The notes under the pieces were generated by a model. That model was not told the origin of the DNA. It saw only the letters and a list, made by a program, of their open reading frames with translations, and did no database searches. This document shows, piece by piece, positions 22,562 through 36,760 of a stretch of DNA of 64,000 nt (its first letter is position 1; each line of letters starts with the position of its first letter). The stretch comes from Pogostemon cablin (Eukaryota > Streptophyta > Magnoliopsida > Lamiales > Lamiaceae). The stretch spans positions 11,525,117-11,589,116 of the forward strand of contig CM043009.1 of the NCBI GenBank assembly GCA_023678885.1, given 5' to 3'. The translations under genes were made by a program, and so were the position numbers.

Positions 22562-24217
22562 TGATTGTCGTTATTTTCACCTAGATTTTAGTGCCTTTTT
22601 GAGTGTATTTTGCGTATTGTTTTATCCGTATTTTAGTGTATTTTGGTGGTGTTATGTATTTTCATAGGAATGTGTGAGAATGATCTTAAACATACATATA
22701 ACAGGTGAAAATGGAGTAAAAATAAAGAAGGAAGATCAAACAAAGAAGAAGAAACAAAGGTGCAAGAACACGGCCGGCCGTGCTGTCAACACGGCTCGTG
22801 TTGCAGCAAAACGGCCCGTGTGCCAGACACGGGCCTGTCCAGAATGGTCGTGCGGCGGCATCTATTTATCCAACACGACCACCACTTGGTCGTGTTGTGG
22901 AGCACGACCCGTGTTGCGGAGAACGACCCGTGTACAAGACACGGGCCTGTAAGCGGAGGCCGTGCGGCGACGTCTAGGCATTCAACACGGCCATCCTTTG
23001 GCCGTGCGACGCAGAACGACTCGTGTGCCGCATGCCCTGACACGACACGACCCGTGCTACGTAGCACGACTCGTGTCGACACCAGAACAGGATATTTTTT
23101 ACAATTCTTCTAGAAGGTCTCCATGGGGTATAAATACCAATCCATTCAACATTTTAAAGGAGATCCGAAATTCTACTATTCCCACACACCTCACACACCA
23201 TTCCTTTGATTTCACACCATATTCTCCATCCCATTCATCCATTTTTGAGATCTACATCATCTCTCCATAATTTCCTCCATCCAAATCAAGTGAAGAAGCA
23301 AGGAAGCATGGGTGATCACCAAAGGAAGAAGGGAGATTCAATTGGATCCATTTCCAAGGGAGTTTTCATTCCAATTTTGTGTTAATCCTTTAGTTTATCA
23401 TGATTTGTAAGAATTATAATGTCTATGTTATGGATCTTATGAAGATTGTAGGCTAATCTCCCTTGTGAGATTAGCAACATGAAGGTTGTTGGTTAATTTG
23501 TGGATCTATGTAATTAAATTCATATGTTGATGGGGATATTTGATTTTCTATCATTGGTGCTTATATATCTTGAGATCTATGATGTTTTGTGTGTTTGATT
23601 GTTCTAATTATATGATTAGATTGAGAAATCAATGATGTGCTTAGGATAATCAAGTGAATCATTTCATCAAACACCTCATGTGCATTATAGATGGTAAAGT
23701 GATTGAGAAGTTCTTTATTATTTAGAACCCTTTGATGGAACATGTGATTAGTTAGATTGAGAAGTCAATTGATTATATAAAGGGATTCTATAATTGAACT
23801 TAGTACCTAGTTGGAATAGTTTAATTTAGAACCAACCTTTGAGCTATTTTGAGATTGTGCAAATGATCTACATCCTATTCATTTCGAGAGGAAGTTTAGG
23901 TGGTATAAGTGTTGGCCCTTAGTCTTAACCCTTGATACATATGAGTTTAATGCATGAATCCATAAGTTACCACTTCATTAGTGTTGTTAATCTCACTTCT
24001 ACTTAATTTGGAAAACCACTCATTCATCATCTTTATCTTGTCATTTGATTATTGCTTGTCTACTTTCATTTAATTACTTGTTTCCCAAACCATCCATCTA
24101 TGATTCGTCTCTATAAAATCGTGATAAACGTGATATCGCTTAAGTGCTAGCATCGACCTCCCTGTGGTTCGATAAATTCTTGAATTGGTCAACCCGACTA
24201 CAAGTTATGGCTAATCA
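22562..24217 (+). repeat. Athila 3' LTR (1656 bp)
   Basis: Matches the 5' LTR at the same length with 11 substitutions, and carries the same U3 palindrome cluster and TATA box. It is followed by the target copy taagg at 24218-24222. Confidence 0.96.
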
Positions 24218-27200
24218 TAAGGTCAGTCGGTGGTCGGTTAATAGTTCCAACTTTTACTGATCCACACATTGTTGATCGATCGTCCTATATACTTGATGAT
24301 GAGATTATTTTTTAATGCGTCTATTTTCAAAGGTCTCCCATTATTATTTCTAGATCAGTCTGGTAGGAGTTCCACAGTACGATCGGTCGGTTTGTCAGAT
24401 AGGTGGTCAATTAATAGTTCCAACCTCTAACAACCCACATTTCATCAACTGATCACCCTGAAAATGTAATAATGAGATTAATTTTTAATGCGTTTACTTT
24501 CCAAAGGTCTCCCTCAGCTATTTCTAGAACAATCGGGTTGAAATTCTAGAGTAGGGTTGGTCGTTTGATTGGCCTGGTGATAGGTTAATAGTTCTAATTT
24601 CTTCCGACCCACATATCATCGATCGCCCCGTAAACTTGAAAATGAGATTACATTTTACAGCAACTATTTTTCAAAGGTCTCCCTTTGGTATTTCTAAATC
24701 AGTCGGTAGGAGTTATACAATTTTTCCAAAGATCTCTTTTTGCTATTTAAATATAAGTCGGGTAGAAGTTCCACAGTAGGTTTGGTCGGTTGGTTGGTTT
24801 GGTGGTTGGTTATTAGCTCCAATGTCTATCGAACCACATATCATCGATCGATCACCTTGTAAACTTGATAGTGATATTACTTTTTATCACGTCTATTTTT
24901 CAAAGGTCCTCCTTTGCTAATTCTCGATTAGTCGGGTAGGAGTTCTATAGTAAAGTTGGTCGGTTGGTCGGTCTGGTGGTCGGTTAATAGTTTCAATATC
25001 TACTGACCCACATATCATTGACCGATCGCTCTATAAACTTGATATGAGATTACATTTTATCTCGTCTATTTTTCAAAGGTCTCCCTTTGCTATTTATAGA
25101 TCAGTCGGGTAGGAGTTCAATAGTATGGTTGATCTTTTGGTCGACCTGGTGGTCAGTTAATAGTTCTAATTTCTATTGATAAACTTATCATCGACTGATC
25201 ACCCTGTGTCTTGATAATGAGATTACTTTTTATCGTGTCTGTTTTTCAAAGGTCACTCACCTATTGCTATTTCTAGATCTATTGGGTAGGAGTTCTATAG
25301 TAGGTTGGTCGATTAATAGTTCTAATGTCTACTGACCCACATATCATCGACTGATCGCCTTGTAAAATCGATATTGAGATTATTTATTATCACATATATT
25401 TTCCAAAGGTCCCCCTTTGCTGTTTCTAGATCAGTCGGGTAGGAGTTCTACAGTAGGGTTAGTTGGTTGATCGGTCTAGTAGTCGGTTAACAATTCCAAT
25501 GCCTACCGACCTACATATCATCGGCAGATCGCCTTGTAAACTTGATAAGGAGATTTTTATATATCGTGTCTATTTTCCAAATATCCTCCTTTGCTATTTC
25601 CAAATTAGTCGAATAAGAGTTCTACAGTAGTGTTGGTCAGTTAAAGAGATTACTTTTTATCGCATCTATTTTCTAAAGGTCCTACTTTTCTGTTTCTAGA
25701 TTAGTCGGGTAGGAGTACCACAGCAAGGTCAGGTGATTTGTCTGTCAGGTGATCGGTTTATAGTTCCAATATTTATGGACCAAAATATCATCGATCGATC
25801 ACCCTATACACTTGATGATAAGATTATTTTTTAACGCATCAATTTTCCAAGGGTCTTCCTTTACTATTTCTAGATAAGTTGGGTAGGAGTTCTAGAGTAT
25901 GGACGGTCGATTTGTTAGTTAGGTGGTCAGTTAATAGTTACAACCTCTAACGACCCATATTTCATCAATCGATCGCCAAGTAAATGTGATAATGAGATTA
26001 ATTTTTAACGTATTTATTTTCAAAAGGTCTCCCTCAACTATTTCTAGATCAGTCGGGTGGCAATTCTACAGTAGGGTTGGTCGTTTGGTCGGTTTGGTGG
26101 TCGATTAATAGTCCTAATTTCTACCGATCCACATATCATCGACCGATCGCCCTGTAAACTTGATAATGAGATTACATTTTATCGCGACATTTTTTTTAAG
26201 GTCTCCATTTGTAATTTTTAAATCAGTCGGGTAGGAGTTATACGGTTTTTCCAAAGTTCCCTCTTTGCTATTTACAGATCAGTCGGGTAGGAGTTCCACA
26301 GTAGGTTTGGTCGGTTGGTCGGTCCGGTTGTCGGTTAATACTTCCAATTTCTACTGACCCACATATCATTGATCGATAGCCCTGTAAACTTGATAATGAG
26401 ATTTTATTTTACCGCAACTATTTTTCAAAGGTCTCCCTTTGGTATTTCTAAATCAATCGGTAGGAGTTATACAATTTTTCCAAAGGTCCCTCTTTGCTCT
26501 TTACAGATTAGTCGGGTAGGAATTCCATAGTAGGGTTGGTCGGTTGGTCAGTTTGGTAGATGGTTAATCGCTCCAATGTCTACCGAACCACATATCATCA
26601 ATCGATCACCTTGTAAACATGATTGTGATATTACTTTTTATCACATCTATTTTTCAAAAGTCCCCTTTTGCTAATTCTCGATTAGTCGGGTAGGATTTCT
26701 ATAGTAAAGTTGGCCGGTTAGTCGGTCTGGTGGTTGGTTAATAGTTTCAATATCTATCGATCCACATATCATCGATCGATCGCCCTATAAACTTGATAAT
26801 GAGATTACATTATATCTCGTCTATTTTTCAAAGGTCTCCCTTTGCTATTTCTAGATCAGTCGGGTAGGAGCTCTACAGTTTCTCCAAAGGTCTCCCTTTG
26901 CTATTTCTAGATTAGTTGGGCAGGAGTTCCACAGTATGCTTGGTCAGTTAGGTGGTCGATTAATAGTTCCAACCTCTAACAACCCACATGTCATCAACCG
27001 ATCACCCTGTAAACATGATAATGAGATTAATTTTTAATGCTTTTATTTTCCAAAGGTCTCCCTCATCTATTTCTAAATCAGTCGAGTTGAAATTCTACAG
27101 TAGGGTTGGTTGTTTAATCGGTCTGGTGGTAGGTTAATAGTTCCAATTTCTACCGACCCACATAGCATCGATCGATCACCCTGTAAACTTGATAATGAGA

Positions 27201-30200
27201 TTACATTTTACCGTAATTATTTTTCAAAGGTCTCCATTTGGTATTTCTAAATCAGTCGGTAGGGGTTATACAGTTTTTCCAAAAGTCCTTTTTTCTATTT
27301 ACAGATAAGCTGGGTAGGAGTTCCATAGTAGGGTTGGTCGGTTTGGTGGTTGGTTATTAGCTCCATTGTCTATCGAACCACATATCATCGACCGATCACC
27401 TTGTAAACTTGATAATGATATTACTTTTTATCACGTCTATTTTCCAAAGGTCCCCCTTTGCTAATTCTCGATTAGTTGAGTAGGAGTTCTGCAGTAAAGT
27501 TGGTCAGTTGGTCGGTCTGGTGGTCGGTTAATAGTTTCAATGTCTATCGACCCACATATCATCGACCGATTGCCCTATAAACTTGATAATGAGATTACAT
27601 TTTATCTCGTCTATTTTTCAAAGGTCTCCCTTTGCTATTTCTAGATCAGTCGGGTAGGAGTTTTACAGTTTGTCCAAAGGTCTCCCTTTTCTATTTCAAG
27701 ATCAGTCGGGTAGGATTTCCACAGTAGGCTTGGTCGGTTGGTCAGTCTGGTTGTCGGTTAATAGTTTCAATGTCTACTGATCTACATATATTGACCGATC
27801 TCCTTGTAAACTTGATAGTGAGATTATTTTTATCACGTCTATTTTCCAAAGTCCTCCTTAGCTATTTTTTTATTAGTCGGGTAGGAGTTCTATAGTATGG
27901 TTGATCCTTTAGTCGACCTGGTGGTCTGTTAATAGTTCTAATTTCTATCGATGAACATATCATCGACCGATCGCCCTGTAAACTTAATAATGAGATTACT
28001 TTTTATCGCGTTTATTTCTAAAAGTTCATTCACCCATTGCTATTTCTTGATCTATCGGGTAGGAGTTCTAAAGTAGGATTGATCGGTCTGTTGGTCGGTT
28101 AATAATTCCAATGTCTACTGACCTACATATCATCGACCGATCACCTTGTAAACTTGATAATAAGATTACTTTTTATCACGTATATTTTCCAAAAGTCCCC
28201 CTTTGCTATTTCTAGATCAGTCGGGTAGGAGTTCTACAGTAGGATTGGTTGGTTGGTCGGTCTAGTGGTCGGTTAACAGTTCCAATGTCTACCAACTCAC
28301 ATATCATCGACAGATCGCCCTGTAAACTTGTTAATTAGATTTTTATCACATATATTTTCCAAATATCCTCCTTTGCTATTTCTAGATCAGTCGAATAAGA
28401 TTTCTATAGTAGGTTTGGTCAGTTAACGAGATTACTTTTTATCGCGTCCATTTTCAAAAGGTCCCCCTTTACTGTTCCCAGATTAATCAGGTAGAGGCTC
28501 CACAGTAAGGTCAGTTTGTTAGTTGGTTAATTGTTCCAATATTAACGACACACATATCATCGACCGATCGCCCTATATACTTGATGATGAGATTATTTTT
28601 TAACACATCTATTTTTAAAGGTCTCCCTTTACTATTTCTAGATCAGTCGGGTAGAAGTTCCACAGTACGGTTGGTCGGTTTCTCTGTTAGGTGGTCGATT
28701 AATAGTTCCAACCTCTAACAACCTACATGTCATCCACCGATAAACCTTAAAATGTGATAATGAGATTAATTTTTAATGCGTTTATTTTTCAAAGGTCTCC
28801 CTCAGCTATATCTAGATCAGTCGAGTTGAAATTCTAGAGTAGGGTTGGTCGTTCGATCGTCCTGGTGGTAAGTTAATAGTTATAATTTCTACCGACCCAC
28901 ATATCATCAATCGATCGCTCTGTAAACTTGATAATGAGATTACATTTTATCGCAACTATTTTTCAAAGGTCTCCCTTTGGTATTTTTAAATCAGTCGGTA
29001 GGAGTAATACAGTTTTTCCAAAGGTCCCTCTTTGCTATTTACAGATAAGTTGGGTAGAAGTTCCACAGTAGGTTTGGTCGGTTGGTTGGTTTAGTGGTTG
29101 GTTATTAGCTCCAATGTCTACCGAAACACATATCATCGATCGATCACCTTGTAAACTTGATAGTGATATTACTTTTTATCACGTCTATTTTTCAGAGATC
29201 CCCCTTTGCTAATTTTCGATTAGTCAGGTAGGAGTTCTACAGTAAAGTTGGTCAGTCGGTCGGTCTGGTAGTCGGTTAATAGTTTTAATGTCTACTGACC
29301 CACATATCATTGACCGATCACCCTATAAACTTGATATGAGATTACATTTTATCTCATCTATTTTTAGAGGTCTCCCTTTGCTATATATAGATCAGTCGGT
29401 TAGGAGTTCTACAGTTTCTACAAAGATCTCCCTTTGCTATTTCAAGATCAGTCAGGTAGGAGTTCTATAGTAGGCTGGGTCAGTTGGTCGGTCCGGTTGT
29501 CGATTAATAGTTTCAATGTATACCAATCTACATATTATCGACCGATTACCTTGTAAACTTGATAGTGAGATTATTTTTATCACGTCTATTTTTCGAAGTC
29601 CCCTTAGATATTTCTCGATTAGTCGGGTAAGAGTTCTACAGTATATTTGATCCTTTGGTCGACCTGGTGGTCAGTTAATAGTTCTAATTTCTACCGACGA
29701 ACATATCATCGACCGATCGTCCTGTAAACTTGATAATGAGAATAATTTTTATCGCGTCTGTTTCCCAAAGTTCACTCACCTATTGCTATTTTTAGATCTA
29801 TCGGGTAGGAGTTCTACAATAGAGTTGGTCAGAATGTTGGTCGGTTAATAGTTTCAATGTCTACCGACCCACATATCATCGACTGATCGTCTTGTTAATT
29901 TGATAATGAGATTATTTTTTATCACGTATATTTTCCAAAGGTCCTCCTTTGCTATTTGTAGATCAGTTGGGTAGGAGTTCTACAGTTTGTTCAAAGGTCC
30001 TCCTTTGCTATTTCTAGATTATTCGGGTAGGAGTTCTACAGTTTGTTCAAAGGTCTCCCTTTGCCGTTTCAAGATTAGTCGGGTAGGAGTTCCACAGTAG
30101 GCTTGATCGATTGGTCAGTCTGGTTGTCGGTTAATAGTTTCAATATCTACCGATCTACATATTATCGACCGATTTCCTTGTAAACTTGATAGTGAGATTA

Positions 30201-30772
30201 TTTTTATCACGTCTATTTTCCAAAGTCCCCCTTAGTTATTTCTCGATTAGTTGGGCAGGAGTTCTATAGTATGGTTGATCCTTTGGTCGACCTGGTGATT
30301 AGTTAATTGTTCTAATTTCTACCAATGAACATATCATCGACCGATCGCCCAATAAACTTAATAATGAGATTATATTTTATCGCGCATGTTTCCCAAAATT
30401 CATTCACTCATTACTATTTCTAGATCTATCGAGTAGGATTTTTAAAGTAGGGTTGGTCAGTCTGTTGGTCGGTTAATATTTCCAATGTCTACTGACCCAC
30501 ATATCATCGATCGATCACCTTGTAAACTTGATAATAATATTAGTTTTTATCACGTATATTTTCCAAAGGTCCCCCTTTGCTATTTCTAGATCAGTCGGGT
30601 AGGAGTTCTACAGTAGGATTGGTTGGTTGGTCGGTCTAGTGGTTGGTTAACAGTTCCAATGCCTACCGACTCACATATCATCGACAGATCGCCCTGTAAA
30701 CTTGTTAATTAGATTTTTTTATCGCGTCTATTTTCTAAATATCCTCCTTTGCTATTTCTAGATCAGTCGAAT
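24218..30772. repeat. Satellite array, block B
   Basis: Continues the array interrupted at 10221. It contains the junction of the 8.4-kb super-repeat at 25104-25118. From there to the copia insertion it is a near-copy of 2706-8375. The short-monomer marker is at 25611, 28393 and, cut by the insertion, 30769. The frame at 29288-29470 is chance. Confidence 0.95.
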
Positions 30773-32164
30773 TGTTGGTGCTTGGATCATTTGGTTAACA
30801 TGACCTGTTAGGATACCATGCGTTTCTGTCACAGCGGAAGCAATAAATCATAGAAACGATTACCGTTCACCAAGGTATGTTGATGAAGATTAATTCTCGC
30901 AGGCAGTCTGCGCAGTCCCACGAGAATGACCATAACTTCCTCGTCTAATGTCGGAATTGAATGATCTTTGTGGTCAAACGATCCTCTCTTCAACGGCTTT
31001 CCATCAGTATATTGATCATCAAATTCTGAGCACTTTACGATTTATATCAATTTCGCAAGGTGGCAGACAGCAGCAGCAAACTACCTTCTGATCTTCTGCC
31101 GTATGTCCCAAGTCCAATCTCGACGTCATGTAGGTGACGATCTACGAGACCTCCTCAATCTGCTCTCAACCCTCATCACACGTGAATAATCAGTTAGATT
31201 AGATTAGGGTTCCAGATAAGTTGAGGTGACTTATATACATGGGCTACAGCAGGGACCAGGAGGAGAAATTGGGTTGGGCCTCCATTGGGCTTAAGTATCC
31301 AAGCTTAGACCAAAGCTTATACTTAAGTCCAATAATAATAATATATTCTACTAAAATATTATTATTGCACTACCGTACCAATCTCAAAATTACGTTTTGG
31401 GCTCCTTCTTATTATGAGCCCGTTAGTCTCCCCATGTTTAAGATATGCAATGGCCATTAATTAATTTAAGTTACTGACAACTCAATTAATTAATATCTCA
31501 TCCAAGAGTAGTACCACTCAACCTCATTATCATGTCGAAATAAATTCCACCTGCAGGGTTTACATGATAATCCTTATGAGCTCCTCAAGGGGATATCATC
31601 AACCTATGACGGACACGGATTCCTTCTACAATCAACAGCACACCATAGAGACAGCACTATTTCCCAACTCATCGAGTTTGTTGATTTAATTACATGTAAA
31701 TCTCACCCATTGATGAATCAAAGAAATACATACTGCCCTACGTGTCGAGGTTATTGTATAGGGATTAAGAGCACGAACTTCCATAATAACTGAGATCAAG
31801 TTCTCCTATAAGTCAGTATAATTCGAACGATCTCAAGCGGTCCTGCTCAATACACACAAGTGCACTAATGTGATTCTATAGCCAAGACAAGCTAATACCA
31901 AACCACACTACAACCATCCCGATAGAGAGTCCCCGTCTATCTCGGTTGTGAGCATCTGTTTATACTTTATAAGAAAACTGATAATATGATCTTTCGCGTG
32001 TTGTCGCACAATATATTATCTACAGTATAAAGTAAGTGGACTATTGCATCGAACATATAAATAAATTATAAGATGCAATCATTTGATCATATGATTCTCA
32101 TTTCAAATTAATTGTTATAACATTGTTCATACAAAAAGCTAGACTTTTAGTATACAATCCAACA
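30773..32164 (-). repeat. Outer copia 3' LTR (1392 bp)
   Basis: Matches 46125-47517 with about 35 differences and one length change. A TATA-like cttatataca (complement) lies at about 31230. The 73-aa frame inside it is a by-product present in every LTR of this family. Confidence 0.94.
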
Positions 32165-32176
32165 ATCTCCCACTTA
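32165..32176 (-). other. Outer copia polypurine tract
   Basis: The complement of this segment reads taagtgggagat and abuts the LTR, as in the two other copia elements. Confidence 0.88.
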
Positions 32177-32179
32177 TAC

Positions 32180-35050
32180 TAAAAGACTATGCTGTCATGT
32201 CTTCCGCCATACATCTGATTTCCACTCCCACTACACGACCATCAAAAGCTCTCGCCTTAAGGTCCTTGTAAATGGATTTACTAGGTTATCATCCGATGCA
32301 ATCTAGGTGACAACAACCTTCCCCTCATCATACGATTTCTCATAACAGGTGGTACTCGCGCTCCATGTGTTTAATTTCCTTATGGGCTCGTGATTCCTTC
32401 AAGTTTGCAACTGCACCAATATCATCAATATAAATTATGATATCCTTGGGCAAACTTAGAAACACTTCGAAGTCCATCTTGAAGTTTCTAGAGTCATACA
32501 GATATTTTGGCTGCCTCATAGGCTCCAATTTATCATCTTTCCATGATGGAGTCCGGAGTCTGAAATATATTTCTATATAACACTCCTCCACATTATGACT
32601 CAACTTCCTAAAATTAAACGCATAACCTTTGAGGTGGATTTACTGCCGTCCCTATCTGATTTGAAAAATCTGAATCTATGTAACCCATAAGAATCAGTGA
32701 ATCTGTTCGGTAAGCCCACATATAGTTTCTAGTCCTTTTCAGGTACATAAGTATATGTCTTACCACAGTTCAACATTCTTATTTTGGGTTACCTTGATAC
32801 CCACTGTTCATGCCATCGGTAAAACAGATATCCAATCTCGTGCATAGCATTCCTTAGATTAAGCTTCCTCATTTCCCGAAGCATAAGGAACCGCTTTCAT
32901 CTTCTTTATCTACTTTTGTGTCACAAGACACATTCACTTAGATAAATTCACATGCTAAACGAGTAAGGATCGTATCATTATATGAAACTTGAGATAAGCA
33001 TAACATCCTTTCTTGTGATCCGTATTACCGTGATCAAAAGGATATTTTTGCTCTTCTTAAGTCCTTCATCTCATACCGCTTTATCAACCATACGCATACG
33101 CCCGACAATACTCTTTCATTGTCTCCAATGAGCAAGATACTATCTACGTATAGTACAAGAAATACCACCATATTTCCATCACACTTTTCAATACACAAGA
33201 CCCATCCGATCATTGATTAGATCCATGTCACTGGATTACCTCATCAAAACGGATGTTTCATGATCTTGAAGCTTGCTTTAGTCCATGAATGAACACTTTT
33301 AAGCTTATTATCACAATGCTCTTAGCTTTTTGCAATGAATCTCTCTGGTTGCTTCACATAGATGTTTCCCTTAAGACTTCTAATCAGGAAAGCTGTCTCG
33401 ACATCTATTTGCTATCCCTCATATTTCATATGAGTAGCAACAAATAAAAGAGTCCGGATCAACTTAGGCATAGCTACCGGCGAATAGGTTTTCTCATAAT
33501 CGAATCCTTTCTTTCTGAGTATACCTTTTCGCAACAAGCTTGTTTCCAAGGTTTTCACCTTATTCTATGATCCTCTTTTATTCTTGCATGCCCACTTCCA
33601 ATGGCTTTTACGCCATTTAGCGGTTCAACAAGCATCCAGACCTAATTTAAAATCCATCGATTCTATTTTAATATTCATTGCACTTTGCTAGGATTTGGCA
33701 TTTCTAACTTGTAGTGCTTCGTCGTATCCGTGGGTCCATTTCATGTTTGCGAGGGACCAAGTCTCACGACTTTCCCAAAACATGTATCTTACAGGTTGTC
33801 GAAGAACTCTCCCACTACGACAAGGCACTAATGCAATTGTGTATCAGACGTGACATGCATTGCAGTTTACCTGTGGTATATCCTCTTGCACAATTGGTAC
33901 TAATACTTTGTGTTTTTCCCTCTCACTTCCTTTAGAACAATTTGTACATGGGTTTATGATTTAATACATAGTCTTTTTCGAAAAATCTAGTGTTTGTGTT
34001 AACAATCACCCTTCGATCTTTTGGACTAAATAAATCACCTTCATTTTTCTAGGATATCCCACAAACAGACAAACATTCATACAAATCACTGTTTCTAGGG
34101 CATACCCATAAAATGAATTTAGTAATTCCAAATAATTCATCATCCATCTAATCATTTCCATAAGAGTGCTACACCTTCTATCCGCCACACCATTCAGCTG
34201 GGGTATGCCCGGTGTAAATAATTTGAGATTTAATCTCAACCTCTGATTAATAGCTCCTAACTATCCTAAGAGGTACTCGTAATGACGATTAAATCGTCAT
34301 TACTTGATATATTTTCCATGACGCTTCACTGTACCAGCCTTGCAATTCTTGAATTAATCAAAGAACTTAGACATGCAGTGTATCAAATAAATATATCGGT
34401 ATCTAGAATAATCATCGATTGACGAATATTCATATCCACCTCTCATCCGGACAATCTTAGGATCACATAAATCATAATGAACTAATTCCAACATATATAT
34501 CTTTGGTTCTGCACCCCCTTTTCCTTGAAAAAGCAATTAGTCATTTTTACTCCCAAGCAAGACTCGAAAGTCAGATAGTTTTTACTTCAGATAAACCTAA
34601 GGGTCTATCGGCTATCAACTTTTGAATCCTACTCAAGTAAAATGATCTAGTCTTAGATGCCAAATATATGTTTAGTTCATATCCGAAGGTATCTTTCTCT
34701 TACTAAGATTAGAAGATTCATTATTAATTACTATTTGTTGCATCTGTGGAATATACATGATTTAAGAGTATACAAATTGTTCACCAACGTACAATAACAG
34801 ATTACAACTCTATCCTTCATTATAATGACCATGTCATTTAAATGAAATGGAGTATCCATCTATTAATGCATAGAAACCGAAATCAAATTCTTTCTATGAA
34901 AACGTACGTAAAATAATTTCTCATAATCAAACGTCTACTCATATCATTAGATAAATAGACAACTCCCACTGCAATAGCCACTACTCTTGTAGTTTTACCC
35001 ATGTCATAACAATCTTATCCTCACTTAGTAATAAACATTTAGTGATTCCA
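32180..35050 (-). pseudogene. Decayed copia pol: integrase, RT and RNase H (outer element)
   Basis: Read on the minus strand from 35050 down. At 34536-34354 lies an integrase core fragment with LELVHYDL and YEYSSIDDYSRY. At 34239-34006 a later integrase part contains MNYLELLNSFYGYAL. RT follows, with its catalytic box at 33139-33150 encoding YVDS instead of YVDD, so the second metal-binding Asp is missing. The RNase H end at 32603-32340 includes DDIGAVANLKESR and HMEREYHLL. Stops and frame changes separate these pieces. A double stop at 32325-32330 is shared with the inner and third elements. No functional protein could be made. Confidence 0.85.
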
Positions 35051-35055
35051 GTATC
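35051..35055. other. Target-site duplication of the inner copia element, left copy
   Basis: gtatc precedes the left LTR and recurs at 43431-43435 after the right LTR. The site lies in the gag/protease boundary region of the outer element. Confidence 0.94.
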
Positions 35056-36442
35056 TGTTGGATTGTATACTAAAAGTCCAGCTTTTTGTATGAACAATGT
35101 TGTAACAATTAATTTGAAATGAGAATCATATGATCAAATGATTGCATCTTATAATTTATTTATATGTTCGATGCAATAGTCCACTTACTTTATACTGTAG
35201 ATAATATGTTGTGCGACAACACGCAGAAGATCATATTATCGGTTTCCTTATAAAGTATAAACATATGCTCACAACCGAGATAGACGGGGACTCTCTATTG
35301 GGATGGTTGTAGTGTGTTTTGGTATTAGCTTGTCTTGGCTATAGAATCACATTAGTGCACTTGTGTGTATTGAGCAGGACCGCTTGAGATCGTTCGACTT
35401 ATACTGACTTATAGGAGAACTTGATCTCAGTTATTATGGAAGTTCGTGCTCTTAATCCCTATACAATAACCTCGACACGTAGGGCAGTATGTATTTCTTT
35501 GATTCATCAATGGGTGAGATTTACATGTTATTAAATCAACAAACTCGATGAGTTGGGAAGTAGTGCTGTCTCTATGGTGTGCTGTTGATTGTAGAAGGAA
35601 TCCGTGTCCGTCATAGGTTGATGATGTCCCCTTGAGGAGCTCATAAGGATTATCATGTAAACCCTGCAGGTGGAATTTATTCCGGCATGATAATGAGGTT
35701 GAGTGGTACTACTCTTGGATGAGATATTAATTAATTGAGTTGTCAGTAACTTAAATTAATTAATGGACATTGTATATCTTAAACATGGGGAGACTAACGG
35801 GCTCATAATAAGAAGGAGCCCAAAACGTAATTTTGGGATTGGTACGGTAGTGCAGTAATAATATTTTAGTGGAATATATTATTATTATTGGACTTAAGTA
35901 TAAGCTTTGGGCTAAGCTTGGATACTTAAGCCCAATGGAGGCCCAACCCAATTTCTCCTCCTGGTCCCTGCTGTAGCCCATGTATATAAGTCATCTCAGT
36001 TTGTTCTAAACCTAACTCTGTACCTAACATACGAGAGAGAGAGTGAACAGCAGATTGAGTAGGTCTCGTAGATCGTCGCCCACACGACGTCGAGATCGGA
36101 CTTGGGACATACAGCAGAAGACCGGAAGGTCGTTTGCTGCTGCAGTTCGTCATGTTCCAAAATTCATATAAAATTGTAAAGTACTTCGATTTTGATTTAT
36201 TATATACTGATGGAAAGCCGTCGAAGAGAGGATCGTCTGAGCACAAAGATCACTTAATTCCGACATCAGAAGAGGAACTTATGGCTATTCTCGTGGGACT
36301 GCGCAGACTGCCAGCGAGAATTCAACCTCTACATCAACCCTTGGTGAAAGGTAATGCGTTTCATGTTTACTTGCTTCCGCTGCTTGTTAGAAATACATGG
36401 AACCCTAACGGGTCACGTTAACCAAACGATCGAGCGCCAACA
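35056..36442 (+). repeat. Inner copia 5' LTR (1387 bp)
   Basis: Starts TGTTGGATTG and ends GCCAACA. It matches 42044-43430 with about 22 substitutions and no length change. A TATA box (tatataag) lies at about 35983-35990. Frames inside the LTR are by-products. Confidence 0.95.
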
Positions 36443-36444
36443 AT

Positions 36445-36456
36445 TGGTATCAAAGC
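36445..36456 (+). other. Inner copia primer-binding site with one mismatch
   Basis: tggtatcaaagc, where the outer and third elements have tggtatcagagc (initiator-Met tRNA complement). The G to A change weakens the primer match. Confidence 0.85.
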
Positions 36457-36760
36457 TTCGGTTTCGTGGTGAAGCGTGACACGTTAGGCTAGGGTTTATG
36501 TGATTAATTTTTCGGAATTAGGATCACATGTTTAGGGTTTTGGTTTTATTGCGCAAACCATGAATATCCCTATGTGATATATACCCTGTATCATATCTAT
36601 TCGTCCATGGTTGTGTGTGAGAGGATTCGACGAAAACTGTTCGTCAATTTCACATGCAAGGAAGAAAAAGAGGGCAAAAATTGAATCACGTTTTTGAGAG
36701 AAAATCCATCGCAGTGATATTGCAGAGGCAATAACCGGAGTTTCAACGGTCGGATTGAGC

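Larger units (their letters stand above)
10222..24217 (+). mobile_element. Athila-type Ty3/gypsy LTR retrotransposon, complete structure
   Basis: A 13,996-bp element with identical-length LTRs (10222-11877 and 22562-24217) and a 5-bp target duplication. It has an 18-nt primer site of the tRNA-Asp type, a gag-protease-RT-RNase H-integrase coding region, an extra ORF before the 3' LTR, and a polypurine tract. The integrase lacks a chromodomain and ends in a GPY/F-type module. The primer site plus the ATHILA-family ORF place it in the Athila branch, a lineage commonly found in pericentromeric DNA. The LTRs differ at 11 of 1656 positions, so it is recent. The only evident coding break is a frameshift in RT at about 15655-15660. 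Confidence 0.95.
2706..25103. repeat. 8.4-kb satellite super-repeat, copy 1 (interrupted by the Athila element)
   Basis: With the Athila insertion and one target copy removed (14,001 bp), this is 8,397 bp of satellite that matches 25104-58601 monomer for monomer at about 98% in the stretches I compared. The short-monomer marker (gaataag/aaataag) falls at 3213, 5996, 8374, 10105 and 25611, giving unequal higher-order units of about 2783, 2378, 1731 and 1505 bp. The left boundary lies in the shared gtcgggtaggagttc block at 2706-2720. This copy contains the uninterrupted versions of the sites of the outer copia (near 8374) and third copia (near 24841) insertions. Confidence 0.85.

Noticed and set aside
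31239..31460. A 73-aa frame present four times (also 35760-35981, 42748-42969, 46592-46813)
   Set aside because: It is antisense within each copia LTR and kept because the LTRs are related; no evidence of coding function.
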